This document shows positions 23,069 through 34,943 of a stretch of 64,000 bases of DNA, piece after piece; the stretch's first letter is position 1, and every line of letters starts with the position of its first letter. The notes beneath the pieces are model-generated. The model had not been told where the DNA came from and made no database searches. It saw only the letters and a list, made by a program, of their open reading frames with translations. Both the position numbers and the translations under genes were made by a program. The stretch is from Zasmidium citrigriseum (Eukaryota; Ascomycota; Dothideomycetes; Mycosphaerellales; Mycosphaerellaceae): contig NHNW01000027.1 in NCBI GenBank assembly GCA_002786025.1, positions 310,001 to 374,000 of the forward strand, given 5' to 3'.

Positions 23069-23886
23069 GTGATGCGCGGTGAGCGACGAAGTCATGATTA
23101 CACAAGAACATGGACCGGCCCTTCACCCCGTAGACGCAGGAGTGAGGAGTGGCAGACCAGCGAATGGGGCATTGATTCTTGGACGCCTTGCAAGAATAAG
23201 AGGAGGGGGAGTTATGCGGCGAGCAGTCTGAGTTTGAGGAGTCCGGGCAGTTTGGCGGGGATTCAGGAACGGGGGAGTGAGTGGTCGGATTGAAGAAGGC
23301 GCATTTCTTGATTGAGGAAGAAGGAAAGCATTTCTCCAGCAGGGTGTTTTGGGGCTCAGGTGTATTCTTCAGAATTCAGCGCATGGGTTGGGGCTTGCCT
23401 TTTGCTAGAGACGGCCGAGTTCTGGGGCTTTGTATTTTTGTATAGAGATATCATGAACGCTGCGCGCGTAAAGTTCAAGAATTGAGAGATGTTAATGAAA
23501 GAGCCATTCAGCCAAGAGAGTCAACTTGATGAGTCTCAAAGAACCGTCAATTGATATGGGGAAGTTTGCAAGCTATGCCAAAGCAATGGATACTATTGTT
23601 GCAATTAGGAAAGTACGTGATTATCGCCCAAGGTGCCCCGACCGCACAAAACGCCTTCTGCGAAGGCCCTCTTCTGCCATCAAACACAACGCCTTTCGCC
23701 CGTACCCGAAAATCAAACGCAGACTCTCGGGGGTATCATAGTTCATCCATCGTCCATCGTCCATCATGCATCATCCACTCATTACTCCATCAATTGTGGA
23801 CTTCCGCGTCCATTGCCTCCTTCAAATGTCAGTATCGATGATGAAAAGAAAAAGATTCGTCCATCTCATCTTACCACCCTGCTCGT
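23069..23886. other. Intergenic, convergent 3' regions
   Basis: Holds the 3' ends of palI (+) and the large unknown gene (-). Up to 23293 the palI frame stays open beyond its TAG stop. The remainder shows nothing defined. Confidence 0.4.
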
Positions 23887-26556
23887 TCAAAACCGTCCGT
23901 GACCACCAAGTCCCATAGCAGTCCTCAAACCAGGAATACCACTGAGTCCACTGCCCCTCGGACTGCCACCCAACGCGCCAGGACTGAAACCGCCAAACCT
24001 CAACTCGCCTGGGATGGGCATGTACCTCGGGTCTCTACCAACTCGTGCTGGTGGTTGGCCCCATCCATCGTCGAAGAAAGAGTTGTTGCCGTTGGGCGAG
24101 CGATCAATGGCCCATTCTTGTGGACGAGACCACTGGCACCAGTAGTCGCGGCGCTGCTCAGGCGGGCCTTCGACGTACGCGGCAAGGTTCTCGTACACCG
24201 GGATGAGGGCGCGTGTGATGGTCTTGTTGAAAGGTGGCTCGTCTGCCTTCGCAGGCAATGCAGTGTTGGAAGAGGAGTACTGCCCCGATGGAGGAGCGCC
24301 GATCGGGCGAGGGCGGGTGGATGGAGTGGTGGTAGTGTAAGCTGGAGGACGCCTTCTGGCATGGCTCATCTCTAGGCTCTTGATGCTTTGGTAGAGGTCT
24401 TCCTGGCGGGCAAATTTGTTACCAGAGGTCCACCAATCGTGCAACTCCTCATCGTAGCTCTTCTTGGTAATGTTGGCAGGCTTCACTAATTGCTGTGCAA
24501 TAGGGGTTGGCTCGGGCTCGGGCTCAGGAGACAGCAAATCGGGCGCGCTCAGGTTGTCATCGATATCAGGTACGCTGTCATCGAGACCCAGCAATTCCTC
24601 TCGACGGTTGAAGGGAATCGGCTTGGTGCCGTTTATAGCCGGCTGACTATCGATCCAGTGTCGATGCGTTGGCTCAGTAATCTTCTTGCGTCCTCGTGGG
24701 AAGAAGAGCTGCGATGTGTCACTCTCACTGCGCAAGTCGTCTGGTATGTCCGCAATGGACTCGGTGTAAGACTCCGTGCGCTTGGCTTCGGACTTCGCAG
24801 ATTGATTCTGAAATGGATCGTGCAGCACCGTGCGAATGTTGGCCTGGCTGTTCGTGCGCTGCTGTGCAAACTCGCTAACTTTCCACAGCTGATCACGCAT
24901 TGCCTCGCGGGTAGAAGCGGGAGTTGCTGACTTGTCTCTGGATGGTGTGCCTGCGCTTGCCACTGATGTTCGCGATGGCTGTCTACGTTCTGTGTATTGA
25001 CCGATGTTCAGCATGCTCAATTTTCTGGTGTCGAGGGGAAATAGACCTTGCAAGTTCGACAATCCTGGATTAGCATCTTGAAGGGATCGTGCCAGTGACG
25101 GGCGTGTCGACGCTGTCTCATTCTTGTCCGTCTTGGCCGATGGGTTGTTTGACATGAAGAGGTTCGATGAGAGGCCAGGAGGAACACTGGGCTTGGTGGG
25201 CTGCGCATTGGTCACTGGAGCGGGCTTGCCTTGTGATGGCTCTTTCGCTGGGAGGAAGATCCCCGAAGCACCAAATGGATCCTCTTTGCCGGCCTGCTCG
25301 TTTGACAGAAATGGAAAGCCCTTCGCTGCAGCCGGGCGCTGTGCCGGAATTTGGGCAGGACGCTGAGCAGCGGGAACTGGCTGCTGCTGACCTGGATTGA
25401 AGAGTGGTGGTCGTGCTGTGGACGGCTGGCGGACGGAGTTTGAGACGGCTGGGGAAGCCGTGTGAGTCGACACGTGCGCCTTCGCGACTTCTGTAGGCTG
25501 AGGAAGCATCTGCTGGATCTCTGCTTGGCCAAAGTCGTGACCCATCGTAGTCTGCTCACGTTGTTTGGCGACCACACGGAAGTAGGCGAGCGTATTTCTC
25601 TGCAACGTCTGCCAGCCTGTCTCGCCCTTCAGCCGATCAGCACCAAGCTGGCCTTCGATCCTCTTGCGGATGTTCGAGAAGTGACCAATGTTGCTCCACT
25701 CGAAGCGGTTGTGAGACCACATGTGAGCGGAGACGTCGCCATTCGGATGCTGGATGAATTGCAATTGACCATCTTTGAAGCCGAAATTGCCTTCAAGGAA
25801 TTGGAGGGCAGGAAGCTCGTGTCGAAAGACTTGGAATATTTCATCCTTGTCAATGCGACCTTCCACGGTGGCTTGGCGCTCGACTGGCTTAACGTCTTCT
25901 GTCGCACCCAGCTCATCGGGATGTTTGCGACCGCGACGGCCGTGATAGAGTTGGAAGCCAGCAGAGTCAGTGATGGAATCATGACGGTCGACATCGGTAG
26001 CGGTGGTCTGCTGAGAGACGCTCGAAAGTGAGCGGGAGAGGGAGGTTTCGCGGGAAAAAGCAGGGCCATAGATGGTGTTGGTGCGAGTCTGAACGGGATT
26101 GGCGCTGTCGCTCTTACGCTCGGCGGTGTCCCATGCGATGTCCAAGGGCTTCCAGGCGGTCTTTGCCTTGCCACGTGACGGCTCGCGACGGTCGAGATGG
26201 AGAGGTGCGGCGAGTGCAGCCTCAGCATTCTGGATGCGCTCTTGCTGACGACGGAGCTTGGCCTCGGCCATGGAGTGAGCAGGTTGAGAGGCGTCGGAGG
26301 AGCTCTTGTCTGGGCTGGACATGATGTCGGAGGGGGAGGTGGTAGTGTCTGTAGATCTGTAGGCGGGGTGGTTCTTGATGTCGATGTGGGTGGCGAGCTC
26401 GGTGTCGGAAGTGGCCCGTGGCGAGGAAGCGCTGCGGTCGGTGTTGCGCGAGGTTGGACGCAGGGTGTTGTCGTCGCCAGGGAGGTGAGTGCCGAGCGGA
26501 AGGCGACTCGCCGGCAGTCTGGCAGCGCTCGGGGTGTTTCGACGGCGGGGTGGCAT
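23887..26556 (-). CDS. Large conserved-type protein of unknown function
   Basis: One uninterrupted frame. The chosen ATG at 26554-26556 (MPPRRRNTPS) gives 889 residues. An in-frame ATG at 26823 would add 89 residues that look like translated leader. The protein is mostly disordered and rich in Ser, Pro, Gln and Arg. A more ordered block at about 230-350 includes FRHELPALQFLEGNFGFKDG and HMWSHNRFEWSNIGHFSNIRKRIEG. A second ordered block near the C-terminus includes YDEELHDWWTSGNKFARQEDLY and ALIPVYENLAAYVEGPP, then a Gly-rich tail. These blocks look evolutionarily constrained, but I do not recognise a named family. No signal peptide or membrane segment is evident, so it is probably cytoplasmic or nuclear. 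Confidence 0.75.
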   Translation of the reverse strand: MPPRRRNTPSAARLPASRLPLGTHLPGDDNTLRPTSRNTDRSASSPRATSDTELATHIDIKNHPAYRSTDTTTSPSDIMSSPDKSSSDASQPAHSMAEAKLRRQQERIQNAEAALAAPLHLDRREPSRGKAKTAWKPLDIAWDTAERKSDSANPVQTRTNTIYGPAFSRETSLSRSLSSVSQQTTATDVDRHDSITDSAGFQLYHGRRGRKHPDELGATEDVKPVERQATVEGRIDKDEIFQVFRHELPALQFLEGNFGFKDGQLQFIQHPNGDVSAHMWSHNRFEWSNIGHFSNIRKRIEGQLGADRLKGETGWQTLQRNTLAYFRVVAKQREQTTMGHDFGQAEIQQMLPQPTEVAKAHVSTHTASPAVSNSVRQPSTARPPLFNPGQQQPVPAAQRPAQIPAQRPAAAKGFPFLSNEQAGKEDPFGASGIFLPAKEPSQGKPAPVTNAQPTKPSVPPGLSSNLFMSNNPSAKTDKNETASTRPSLARSLQDANPGLSNLQGLFPLDTRKLSMLNIGQYTERRQPSRTSVASAGTPSRDKSATPASTREAMRDQLWKVSEFAQQRTNSQANIRTVLHDPFQNQSAKSEAKRTESYTESIADIPDDLRSESDTSQLFFPRGRKKITEPTHRHWIDSQPAINGTKPIPFNRREELLGLDDSVPDIDDNLSAPDLLSPEPEPEPTPIAQQLVKPANITKKSYDEELHDWWTSGNKFARQEDLYQSIKSLEMSHARRRPPAYTTTTPSTRPRPIGAPPSGQYSSSNTALPAKADEPPFNKTITRALIPVYENLAAYVEGPPEQRRDYWCQWSRPQEWAIDRSPNGNNSFFDDGWGQPPARVGRDPRYMPIPGELRFGGFSPGALGGSPRGSGLSGIPGLRTAMGLGGHGRF

Positions 26557-28056
26557 CTGAGGGGAACGAGACGAGTCGGGCAGGGTCTGGAAAGTGACAG
26601 TTTCAACAAAGAGTGAATGTGCGCATGGGAGGGCAGGTTGTTGAAAGCGAGCGTGGGCAGATGTGGTGGTGGTATTGAAGGTGTGCTGGAGTTGCGAGAT
26701 GCCGGCGTTGGTGATGCTGGATGCAAGCGCATGTCTCAGCGGGAAGGAGCGTCGAAGATGGATGACGGCAGCTCCCACGCTTCCAGAGCCAGCCTGCTGC
26801 TGCTTCCCGTCGGCCTCCCACATTCACCTACCGCCGTTTCGTCTCGGATGCATGAACCTACGCAGGATCGTGCAGCGAGCACAGGATCAACCATTGACTC
26901 ACGACGACTGGCTCAGCGCCATCGCAGAAGAAATGATGTTTACCTCCCGCTCTGGCAAGGCTGATGATTTGCAATACAGCACAGCACACATCTTACCTGC
27001 ATTTCTCTACCCTTTTCCAACAATCCTTTCTTGGTTTGTACCAGCGCTGCTCTTCCAGTCCTTTCCCGATCCTCATTCCAATTGTCGTGCCACTGAACTT
27101 GTCTTTCGAACTCGTATGTCTTCTTTCTCCACCCCTATCATTTTCGATTATTTCCCATCTCTTTACACACGAACAACCTCCTTCGAAGGGCGTCTGGATG
27201 TAGACATTCTCCCGGGGTCGACCAAGCTCGCGGAATCCTCAATCGCTCAACTTGAATGATGCTTTCACAGTTGGGGACTGCAAAGTGCTCAAACGGAGTA
27301 GCGCTACCCGCGGACGGCTCTCCTGTCGCCAGTGTCTAGCCTTTGACGAGGGATATCGGGTCTGTTCCCTGGGCTCGCTGTCCACTTCTTTGCCAGTTCT
27401 GCTGAATCGGCGCTGTTTCAATAACAAGCTCCTGGTTGTCAATGACAGGCGAACGAAGCTCTACGGCTGCCTAGCGATGGCATGGGTCGTCTTCGACATC
27501 GTATCGATGACCAGGTAGGAGAACGTGACGGAACGCCTCTCTCAACCTTCCACGGCGCTGCAGCCTGGAGCAACGCTCTCACGACCACATCCGCTTCAAT
27601 CCAAATCCAAAGACCCCTTCGAGCCAGACCAGACCATCAACAACGATGAACAAACACACATCACCACCAACACCAATCCACAACACAAGACGTGAAGTCA
27701 ACCCCAATCCTGCCACCGCCATTCCCAATCCAACGCCGTCCCGTTCCCAAATCTCCCCTCCCACTCTTCCTCCACCTTTCGGCTATCGAGCCCGGAACCT
27801 GACAAACACCCAAGCAAACCTTCGCGATAGCGGAACAAGATGATGCGGAGTCAATGCCGCGAGACGGGGGAGGGAGGTACCACATGGCAGCTACAAAAAG
27901 CCAATCGTGGCCTGGCTGTTGACGCTTATATTTTTGTGATTGCTTTATTGACGTTTGTTTCTCTGCCTACATTTCCTTGATGTTAGGAGATCTTGGAGAC
28001 TGCTAGCAGAGCACAGGCATTGAGTATACACGATCTTCAGGCTACCAGCTATCAAA
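26557..28056. other. Divergent promoter region
   Basis: Lies between the large unknown gene (-) and the flavocytochrome gene (+). The first 270 bases could be coding if the upstream ATG of the unknown gene is used. The rest has only short frames without motifs. Confidence 0.4.
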
Positions 28057-29666
28057 ATGTCAGGCAAAATCCCCATCTCAGAAGTAACCACCCACTCCAC
28101 CTCCTCCGACTGCTGGATCGCCATCAACGGCAAAGTCTACGACCTCACCGCATTCGCCCCCAACCACCCAGGCGGCGCGCACATAATCCACAAATGGGCC
28201 GGCCGTGACGGCTCTGCAGCATGTAAGTACGACCCAGACCAAAACCTCATTTGAGATATCTACTGATCCCAGTCCCGTGCATCAGACAACGCCTTCCACG
28301 CCGCCGACCTAATCGAAAACGAACTCTCCACCTCCGAAAAGCTCGGCGCCCTCGACGAATCCACAATCACCTCCGCCTGGCGCGAAGCAGCCAAAGACGA
28401 ACAACCACCCAACAGCCGCTCAAATCTAGACGAGAAACCACCCCTATCAACCCTAATCAACCTCCACGACTTCGAAGAAGTCTTCGGAAAATATGGCTCC
28501 GCGAAAGCCTGGGCCTACTTCTGGGCCGGTTCGAATGATCTTGTTTCGTTGAATTTGAATAAGACTTGGTGGAATAAGATTCTTTTTCGGCCTAGGATTA
28601 TGCGGGATGTTTCGACTGTTAGGACGAAGAGTATCATGCTAGGATCAGGTTTCACAATGCCCGTCTTTATTTCCCCCATGGGAATAGCAAAGACCGCCGG
28701 GCCAGAAGGGGAACGTGCTTTGGGCTCAGGAGCCGCGAACTCCGGCATAGTCCACTGTATGTCGACGACAGCGTCTTTTTCCCCGGAAGAGATTCTTAGC
28801 AGTGTCCCGCCGACGTATCCGTATTTCTTCCAGCTGTACGTTGATCGGAACCGGAGCAAGACAGAAGCCCTGCTGGCCAAACTGGAGGGGTATGATAATG
28901 TTAAGGGGATATTTGTTACGGTAGATTTACCTGTTGTGTCGAAACGCGAGGCGGATGAGAGATTGATTGTCGCGGATCAGGTTTATACTTCGAGCGATGG
29001 GGGCGTGAGTAGCGTGGATAAGAAAGGCGGCGGTCTGGCGAGAACGACGGGCTCTTTCATCGATTGGAAACTCTCCTGGTCCGATATCCCGTGGCTGCGA
29101 CCACATACCACCAAACCGCTCATCATCAAAGGAATCCAGAGCGCCGCCGATGCAAGACTCGCTATGGAGTATGGATGTGCGGGGATCGTGGTGAGTAACC
29201 ACGGCGGGCGAGCTTTGGATGGAGCGCCAGGGACTGTGGGGGTGTTGTTGGAAATGAGGAGGGATTGTCCGGAAGTTTTCACACGGATGGAAGTTTTTGT
29301 CGATGGGGGTGTTAGGAGAGGGAGTGATGTGCTTAAGGCGGTCTTGCTGGGGGCGAGGGGGGTTGGTGTGGGGAGGCCGTTTCAGTGTAGTGTTATGTAT
29401 GGGAGGGAGGGGGTGGAGCATTGTGCTGCGCGTGAGTATACTCCTACACCTACTGGTTGCGTGCATTGAACGATGTGCTGACGTTTTGGGGTGTAGTTTT
29501 GCAAGACGAACTCGAGACGGCGATGAGACTTTGTGGGATTACGAATTTGGAGAAGGTCAGAGGGGATCTTTCGTATTTGAATACTGTGGAGCTGGAGCAG
29601 TATTTGCCCCCGAGGCCGAGTTGGACGTGGGCGAGTTGGTTTGGAGGAAGGCAGTCGAAGTTGTAA
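28057..29666 (+). CDS. Flavocytochrome b2-like FMN-dependent 2-hydroxyacid dehydrogenase
   Basis: Oxidises L-lactate or another 2-hydroxyacid using FMN and passes electrons to a fused cytochrome b5 domain. The model is join(28057..28222,28286..29431,29497..29666), giving 493 residues. The N-terminal b5 domain shows the heme motif NHPGG (His37) and a second ligand candidate in AFHAAD (His60). The TIM-barrel FMN domain has GSGFTMPVFISPMG, YPYFFQLY, the catalytic base in SNHGGRALDG (about His361) and the FMN-phosphate loops DGGVRRGSDV and GARGVGVGRP. Yeast CYB2 has a long mitochondrial presequence; here the b5 domain starts almost at residue 1, so cytosolic or other location is possible. Converges with ADE1, 158 bp between stops. 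Confidence 0.9.
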
Positions 29667-29824
29667 AGAGCAATTCATCTATCTTGTTCCATCAGCGGCA
29701 TCCAGTCAGCTGTTCTATTGCTGCATGGATTCCAGCATCATTCGCTGGAGCAGCTCGTCAACGCCTGAGGCAAGCAGAGCCGCCTCCCCGAATCAGAATC
29801 AGCGAACAATGTATGGCTTAGTCA

Positions 29825-31021
29825 TTATTCCCACTTCTTGCCCGTCAGCTTCTCGTACGCCTCCTGGTACTTGCTCGCCGTCTCCTTCACGACCTCGTCT
29901 GGCATGGCGACACCCTCCTTGCCCTTGAGGCCAGAGTTCGTGAGCCAGTCGCGGAGGTATTGCTACTAGCAGTCAGGACATTTCCCATCTTTGAGGGCCT
30001 ATTTCAGGACTCACCTTGTCATAGCTGCTCTGCGACTTGCCGACCTCGTACTTGTCCTTTGGCCAGAACCGCGAGCTGTCAGGCGTAAGAACCTCATCGA
30101 TGAGCACAATCTCCTTCGTCTCCGGATCAAGTCCAAACTCGAACTTGGTATCAGCGATGATGATACCGCGCTCTTCGGCGTAGTCACGAGCCTGCCATCA
30201 GAAAATCATCAGCACCACACCCTAATCACCCACCAGAAAGAGACAAACTTACCATCTCATAAACCCTCAAACTAACCTCCTCAACCCTCCCCGCAACCTC
30301 CTCCCCCACAATCCCCACCGCCTTCTCCCTCGAAATATTCTCATCATGCTCCCCCGCCTCCGCCTTCGTACTCGGCGTCCAAATCGGCTTCTCCAGTCTC
30401 TGGCTCTCCTGCAGACCCTCGGGCATAGGCATCCCATGCACAGTGCCGTGCTTCTTGTACTCGGACCACGCAGAACCAGTAATATACCCCCGGACGATGG
30501 ATTCCAGGGGGATGACGGGGATGCGGCGGACTTGCATGGAGCGCTGGGAGAGAGAGGCTGGGACGGATGGGGGGAGGGAGAGGGAGACGAGGTGGGTTTT
30601 GAGGGAAGGGAGTTTGGTGCTGATGAGGTTGAACCAGAAGGCGGAGAGTTGGGTTAGGATGGAGCCTTTTTGGGGGATGCCCTACGCGAGGATGTTAGTC
30701 TGTGTTCTGGAAGTTTTGCATGTGACAGTCCCATTTCGGGAATGCGCCTCGAGTGTCGCTATGCATTGGACTCGCCACCAGCAAGTACCATCACAATCAA
30801 CCACATCGTGCATGTAAAGCCTCGAGTACTCCATGAATTTCCCAAGCTCTTCCTCGCATCCAACTTACATTCTCCAAAATCACATCATAAGCCGAAATCC
30901 GATCCGTCGCCACAAACAGCAGCGTCTTCTCATCAATCTCGAAGATCTCGCGGACCTTGCCACTCGCGACCTTCTTCAGCCCGTCGAGTTCGACCTTGGT
31001 GACGACGTCGGAAGTTGCCAT
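29825..31021 (-). CDS. ADE1: SAICAR synthetase (purine biosynthesis)
   Basis: Phosphoribosylaminoimidazole-succinocarboxamide synthase joins CAIR and aspartate with ATP in de novo purine synthesis. The model is complement(join(29825..29962,30015..30191,30253..30681,30869..31021)), giving 298 residues against 306 in yeast. Recognisable blocks are SGKVREIFE and [14 protein letters not shown] near the N-terminus, [21 protein letters not shown], the ATP/phosphate region with [18 protein letters not shown], and [27 protein letters not shown]. All introns are phase 0 with GT/AG ends. It is a monofunctional cytosolic enzyme as in other fungi. A TATA-like element lies about 110 bp upstream of the start. 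Confidence 0.95.
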
Positions 31022-32065
31022 CTTGTTCGTCGTATTCTTGGTTGTGTTGATGTTCGAGGTGAAATTCTGCTGCTGTGGAGAAAGTTTTGAGATGTCGTGG
31101 ATTCGTGGGCGGGTAGTGGTGCAGCGAGATTTATATAAAAGGAAGGAACTCGAGGCGCATGCTAGCAAAAGGCCGACCCGTGAATACATGTATTTATGCA
31201 GTGAATACATGAGCCGCTTTTGATTGCACGTGAAAACGGATGGCGGTTGGTAAGTGAATATCTCTGATTGCAGTGGTCACGTGATGTGGACAAAATGTGC
31301 TCCAGAGAGAAAGCATTAGCTTCTATCGATGTCGAGGCCTGATATATAGCAGCCGATATGATTGCGATGGCGTAGTACCATTGTCCAAGGCTGAGCTGGC
31401 AATGTCTATGCTTGCTTGCTCTTGTGCTTGCTCGCTCCCGCAACACACGTCCACAACGCTAGTTGGCTTTCCGCCAGTTTGTGGTCTACCAGGTCGCCAC
31501 AGATGAACATTCGTACGCATCTTCTCACGTCTCTCTGGGCTAATAGTATGTCCAGAAAGCTCGTAGGCCCAGGAACGTTTCGTAACGTCAAGGAGCCGGC
31601 CATGAGCTCGATCGAAAGAGGTTGTGAGCGACATCTCTGCCTGCGTCTGTCTGCTACATCGATACTGTCGTAGAAACTGATGGGGTCAAGGCACTGGTAA
31701 GGGGGCGGCGCTGCATAGGCTTCTCACAATGAAGTCATCTGTGAATGCCGGTGCAGATGCAGTCCGAATGCTCCAAGGAGCGTCGCTGCCCTTGTGCTGA
31801 GCATGCTCGCAGAGGCACCTCCGCGACTACGCGATTATCCATATCCTTGAGCATACTGCAAATGAAACGACATCGATATTCGTTTGAGTGCCAGGTAGAT
31901 GCATATGCAGACTTCATCCACAGGCTCGCGAAGCTTGTCTTCAGCAAGGACGGAATCGACGTTCGCCGAGCCTAATCGCACACGTCTCGGAGGTGGTGAT
32001 GCTGTCGGTCGAGCACCCATCATTTTCCAGCTGATCGTGATTCATCGTAAGGTTTCGTCTCGCAG
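31022..32065. other. ADE1 promoter and APC5 3' region
   Basis: About 1 kb between the ADE1 start and the APC5 stop, both on the minus strand. Apart from the TATA-like run at 31130-31140 I see no defined element and no gene. Confidence 0.45.
31130..31140 (-). promoter_or_regulatory. TATA-like element upstream of ADE1
   Basis: The minus strand reads ttttatataaa, a good TATA box match, about 110 bp before the ADE1 ATG at 31021. Position and match fit a core promoter, but no transcription start data are available. Confidence 0.45.
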
Positions 32066-34647
32066 TCAGCCGTCGGCGAGAAGCTGCATGTACATTTCGT
32101 CAGCTTGCGCAGCAGTCGTATCGTCGCCGCTCCAGTTCGCAATCTTGGCCTTCATCAGCAGGCAATCCAGCATGCCGGGGGTGTCTTCCGTCCGTTGATA
32201 GGCTGTAGAAGATCAGTCAAATCTCGCTAAAAGTCTCGCGTCTACAACCCTCTTACCAATTCTACCTCGCTCGATCAGCTCAAGAGCTCGCCGCATGCTG
32301 CGGGTCTGTTCTGCCGAACCAGCACCACAGCAGTGACCGGCAAATCCAACGCAGGCTTCACCCATAGCGACGAACATTCCAGCGGTGAGCGTGATGTTCT
32401 TCGATTCGAGGACCTGTCTTGACGTCAGCAAGGAATTCCCACGCGATCGTCACGGACTTACCTGGGGTAAAGTGGCCTCCAACAGGTCTCTCGCTGTAGA
32501 GTATTCTGCCAGCTCAACCAGAATCCTCGCCAAGACACCGAGCCCCTCGTGCAACACTGGAATGAGCAAGTGTCTCTCGGCAGTCGATGTAGCCCTCAAG
32601 ACGATGGCCAACCCCTTGACGGCTTGCCCACCAGCAACATAGATCTTGCTCTTCAGTATCAGGAGGTGCAGGCGTTGAGCCATGTCTGTTCCACGCCCTT
32701 TCGCCTCTTTGATGCGTGCGCTGACCTTTTCCAGGGCGTCTTCGAATGAGCCTTGCTTGATGAGGAATTCAATCTCCAGCAGGTTGACTTCAAAGACGAT
32801 CTCGGGATCGCTGAATGATCGCAGTGGTCGAAGTTGGCTCAAGTAGTAGCTGGCAGCATCGAGAGCGCCTCTGTGCATGTGTCAGATGAAGTCAACGAGA
32901 TTGGCATTACAAGACTCACCGTTGTAGCTGTCTCCTCAGCTGGACAATGGCCGCAAAAGCTTGGATACGCTGCTCCAGCTTGAGAACGCCCTGAACGATG
33001 TGGGTAAGCTCATTGAGCATCTTGATCGCTCGAGCATAGTATCCAGACAGCGCCGCGGCAAGAGCGAGGCGGCATGACGAGCGTACACGGTCGTTCAAGG
33101 AGCAGTGGCCGTCGTGCACAGCTATTGGTAGTTCGTACGATCGCGTCGAGAGTTGCGCCAGACCTATATTAATGTTAGAGATCTTATCGGCCCTCAATGA
33201 TTTCTCGTACTCACCCAGGCGGTCCTGGCTCGCGCCGTGGAAGAGTGCGGCAGCTGGTGCCAAGTTCTGCAGGTCATGCAAGACGTTCAAGTACATTGCT
33301 TGCAGAATGTACTCTTGCGCGCGGTTGGCGCTGCCGCCCTGGATGGCATCAGTATCTGCATGTGCGAGAGGAAGACTGGTTGACTTACGCTGAACATCTC
33401 CAATTTCGCCTCCTCGAGCAGGGTGTTACTCAAGAGCACCCAATGCTTCCCGTCCTTTGCCTTCTGCTTCAAGAAGGCGATCTCGTCGTGCTCGCCACCA
33501 CCGCTGCCGACGGCTCCTGATATGGTTGCGAAGGACGATCTGCTCTTGTCTGGGTGGGCATGTCGAAGGTAGAGAAGCCATGACAGAGCAAAGTTGAGGC
33601 ATGCTGTGTCTTGATTCTCGCGTGCTGCACCAGATTAGCTTGATGTTCTCCAGAGGGCGAGACATATATACCAGTCGCAATGCACTCGTTCATCGCATCG
33701 ACACTCTCATCCCAGCATTCGAAGTCGGCGTGCAGCACGCTGAGGTGGAGGAGCGCATACTGGTAATACACCCTCATATTGTCGTTACCTGTTCGCGCGG
33801 CAAGTGAGTAGTCGAAGTATCGGTGCAAGCTCTCGAGAGCCATGTTGTACTGGCCAGACCTCCACTGGTCGAAGAACTCCATGAAGAAGTGCAGGGACTG
33901 CGTGCCTGAGTCCCACTGGTCGCCAATCCACTTGCCAAGCTGTGCTTTCACATCACCCGGCACTCTAGTACCCATCTTCTGCAGCTGGTAGATCGAGAAG
34001 CCGAGCAGCAGGTCAGCGTCGACCACGCTGGAGTTGGACTGCGTGTCAACTGCGACTTCGGTAGATTGATCTTTGGGCAGAGGTGGAACGCTAATGAGGC
34101 TCTGAGTCTCTTGAAGGTCTCTCGCTGCTTCTGGATTCTTCGTTGCCCATTCGGCGTAGGTTGGTGCGCGGTAGGTGGCGAACGCATTCCAGAGAGCCTG
34201 CGAATCTGAGAATCGAAGCCGGGTGAACTCGACGTAGCACCGTCGAATGAACTGGCCCATTGGCGATCCGGGACTAATGCGCTTGGAAGGTATGGGATTG
34301 CCTTCTTCATCTGCAGGTATGCCATCAGCGCGCAGAGTGTTGATCAGATCTTGCAGCGAGTCAAGTCCAATGAGCGACCACAGGCCTCTGAGCAGAACAT
34401 CGTACATGTTGCGGCCGGTGTACTTGGAGCTCCATGGTGACAGCTTCTCGGCCAGGAATGTGATGTCGGACGATGACAGCTTGTTGCGTTCTGATACCGC
34501 TTCGTAGTCTTGCTCGGGCGTGGTGGTGACATGGCGGGCGAGGAAGTCGAGCAGGTGCAGTGAGGATTCAGATGAAGTGTGGCCAGTCTGGTATTGGCGG
34601 ATGAGCACCAGCGAGCAGACGCGCGCCGGCGTCAAGTAGCGAGGCAT
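32066..34647 (-). CDS. APC5: Anaphase-promoting complex subunit 5
   Basis: TPR scaffold subunit of the APC/C ubiquitin ligase, which drives mitotic exit. The model is complement(join(32066..32202,32257..32413,32462..32870,32920..33163,33215..33338,33389..33624,33672..34647)), giving 760 residues, a normal length. The N-terminal part (PRYLTPARVCSLVLIRQY, then SPGSPMGQFIRRCYVEF and FSDSQALWNAFATY) and the TPR core (YYQYALLHLSVLHADFECWDE, ENQDTACLNFALSWLLYL, EEAKLEMFS, AASYYLSQLRPL) fit the family. One intron (33164..33214) is 51 bp and stop-free, so it could be missed by simple ORF calling. In many ascomycetes APC5 and APN2 flank or neighbour the mating-type locus, and here they are divergent neighbours 296 bp apart. 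Confidence 0.93.
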
Positions 34648-34943
34648 GGCCGTTCATTCTTTCATTTCATCTCATCCCATCGTCTGGTAGTGTCGTGGTG
34701 TTCGCGGGTGAAGTGGCAGCAGCTTGAGAGCAGGTGCGCGAAACTGACGCGGCCAAGACTTCGGACTCAGGCAGCAAGATCGTCATTCACGTCGACCTCA
34801 CCTCGGGATTGAGAGTCGTGGCGACGGCCATTTCGCTCTCTCATTCTCGCCAGGCCTTCAGAAGCTGCGAAATACATTGCGACCTTTCGAAGTACAATGC
34901 TCCATCACCACAACACCCAGATCCAACGAGAAAGGTGGCCAAG
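34648..34943. promoter_or_regulatory. Bidirectional promoter between APC5 and APN2
   Basis: Only 296 bp separate the two divergent start codons, so the genes must share this promoter region. No individual site can be named with confidence. Confidence 0.5.

Noticed and set aside
26557..26823. N-terminal 89-residue extension of the large unknown protein
   Set aside because: It is in frame and begins with ATG, but its composition looks like a translated leader. MPPRRRNTPS is the more natural start. It is kept only as an alternative.
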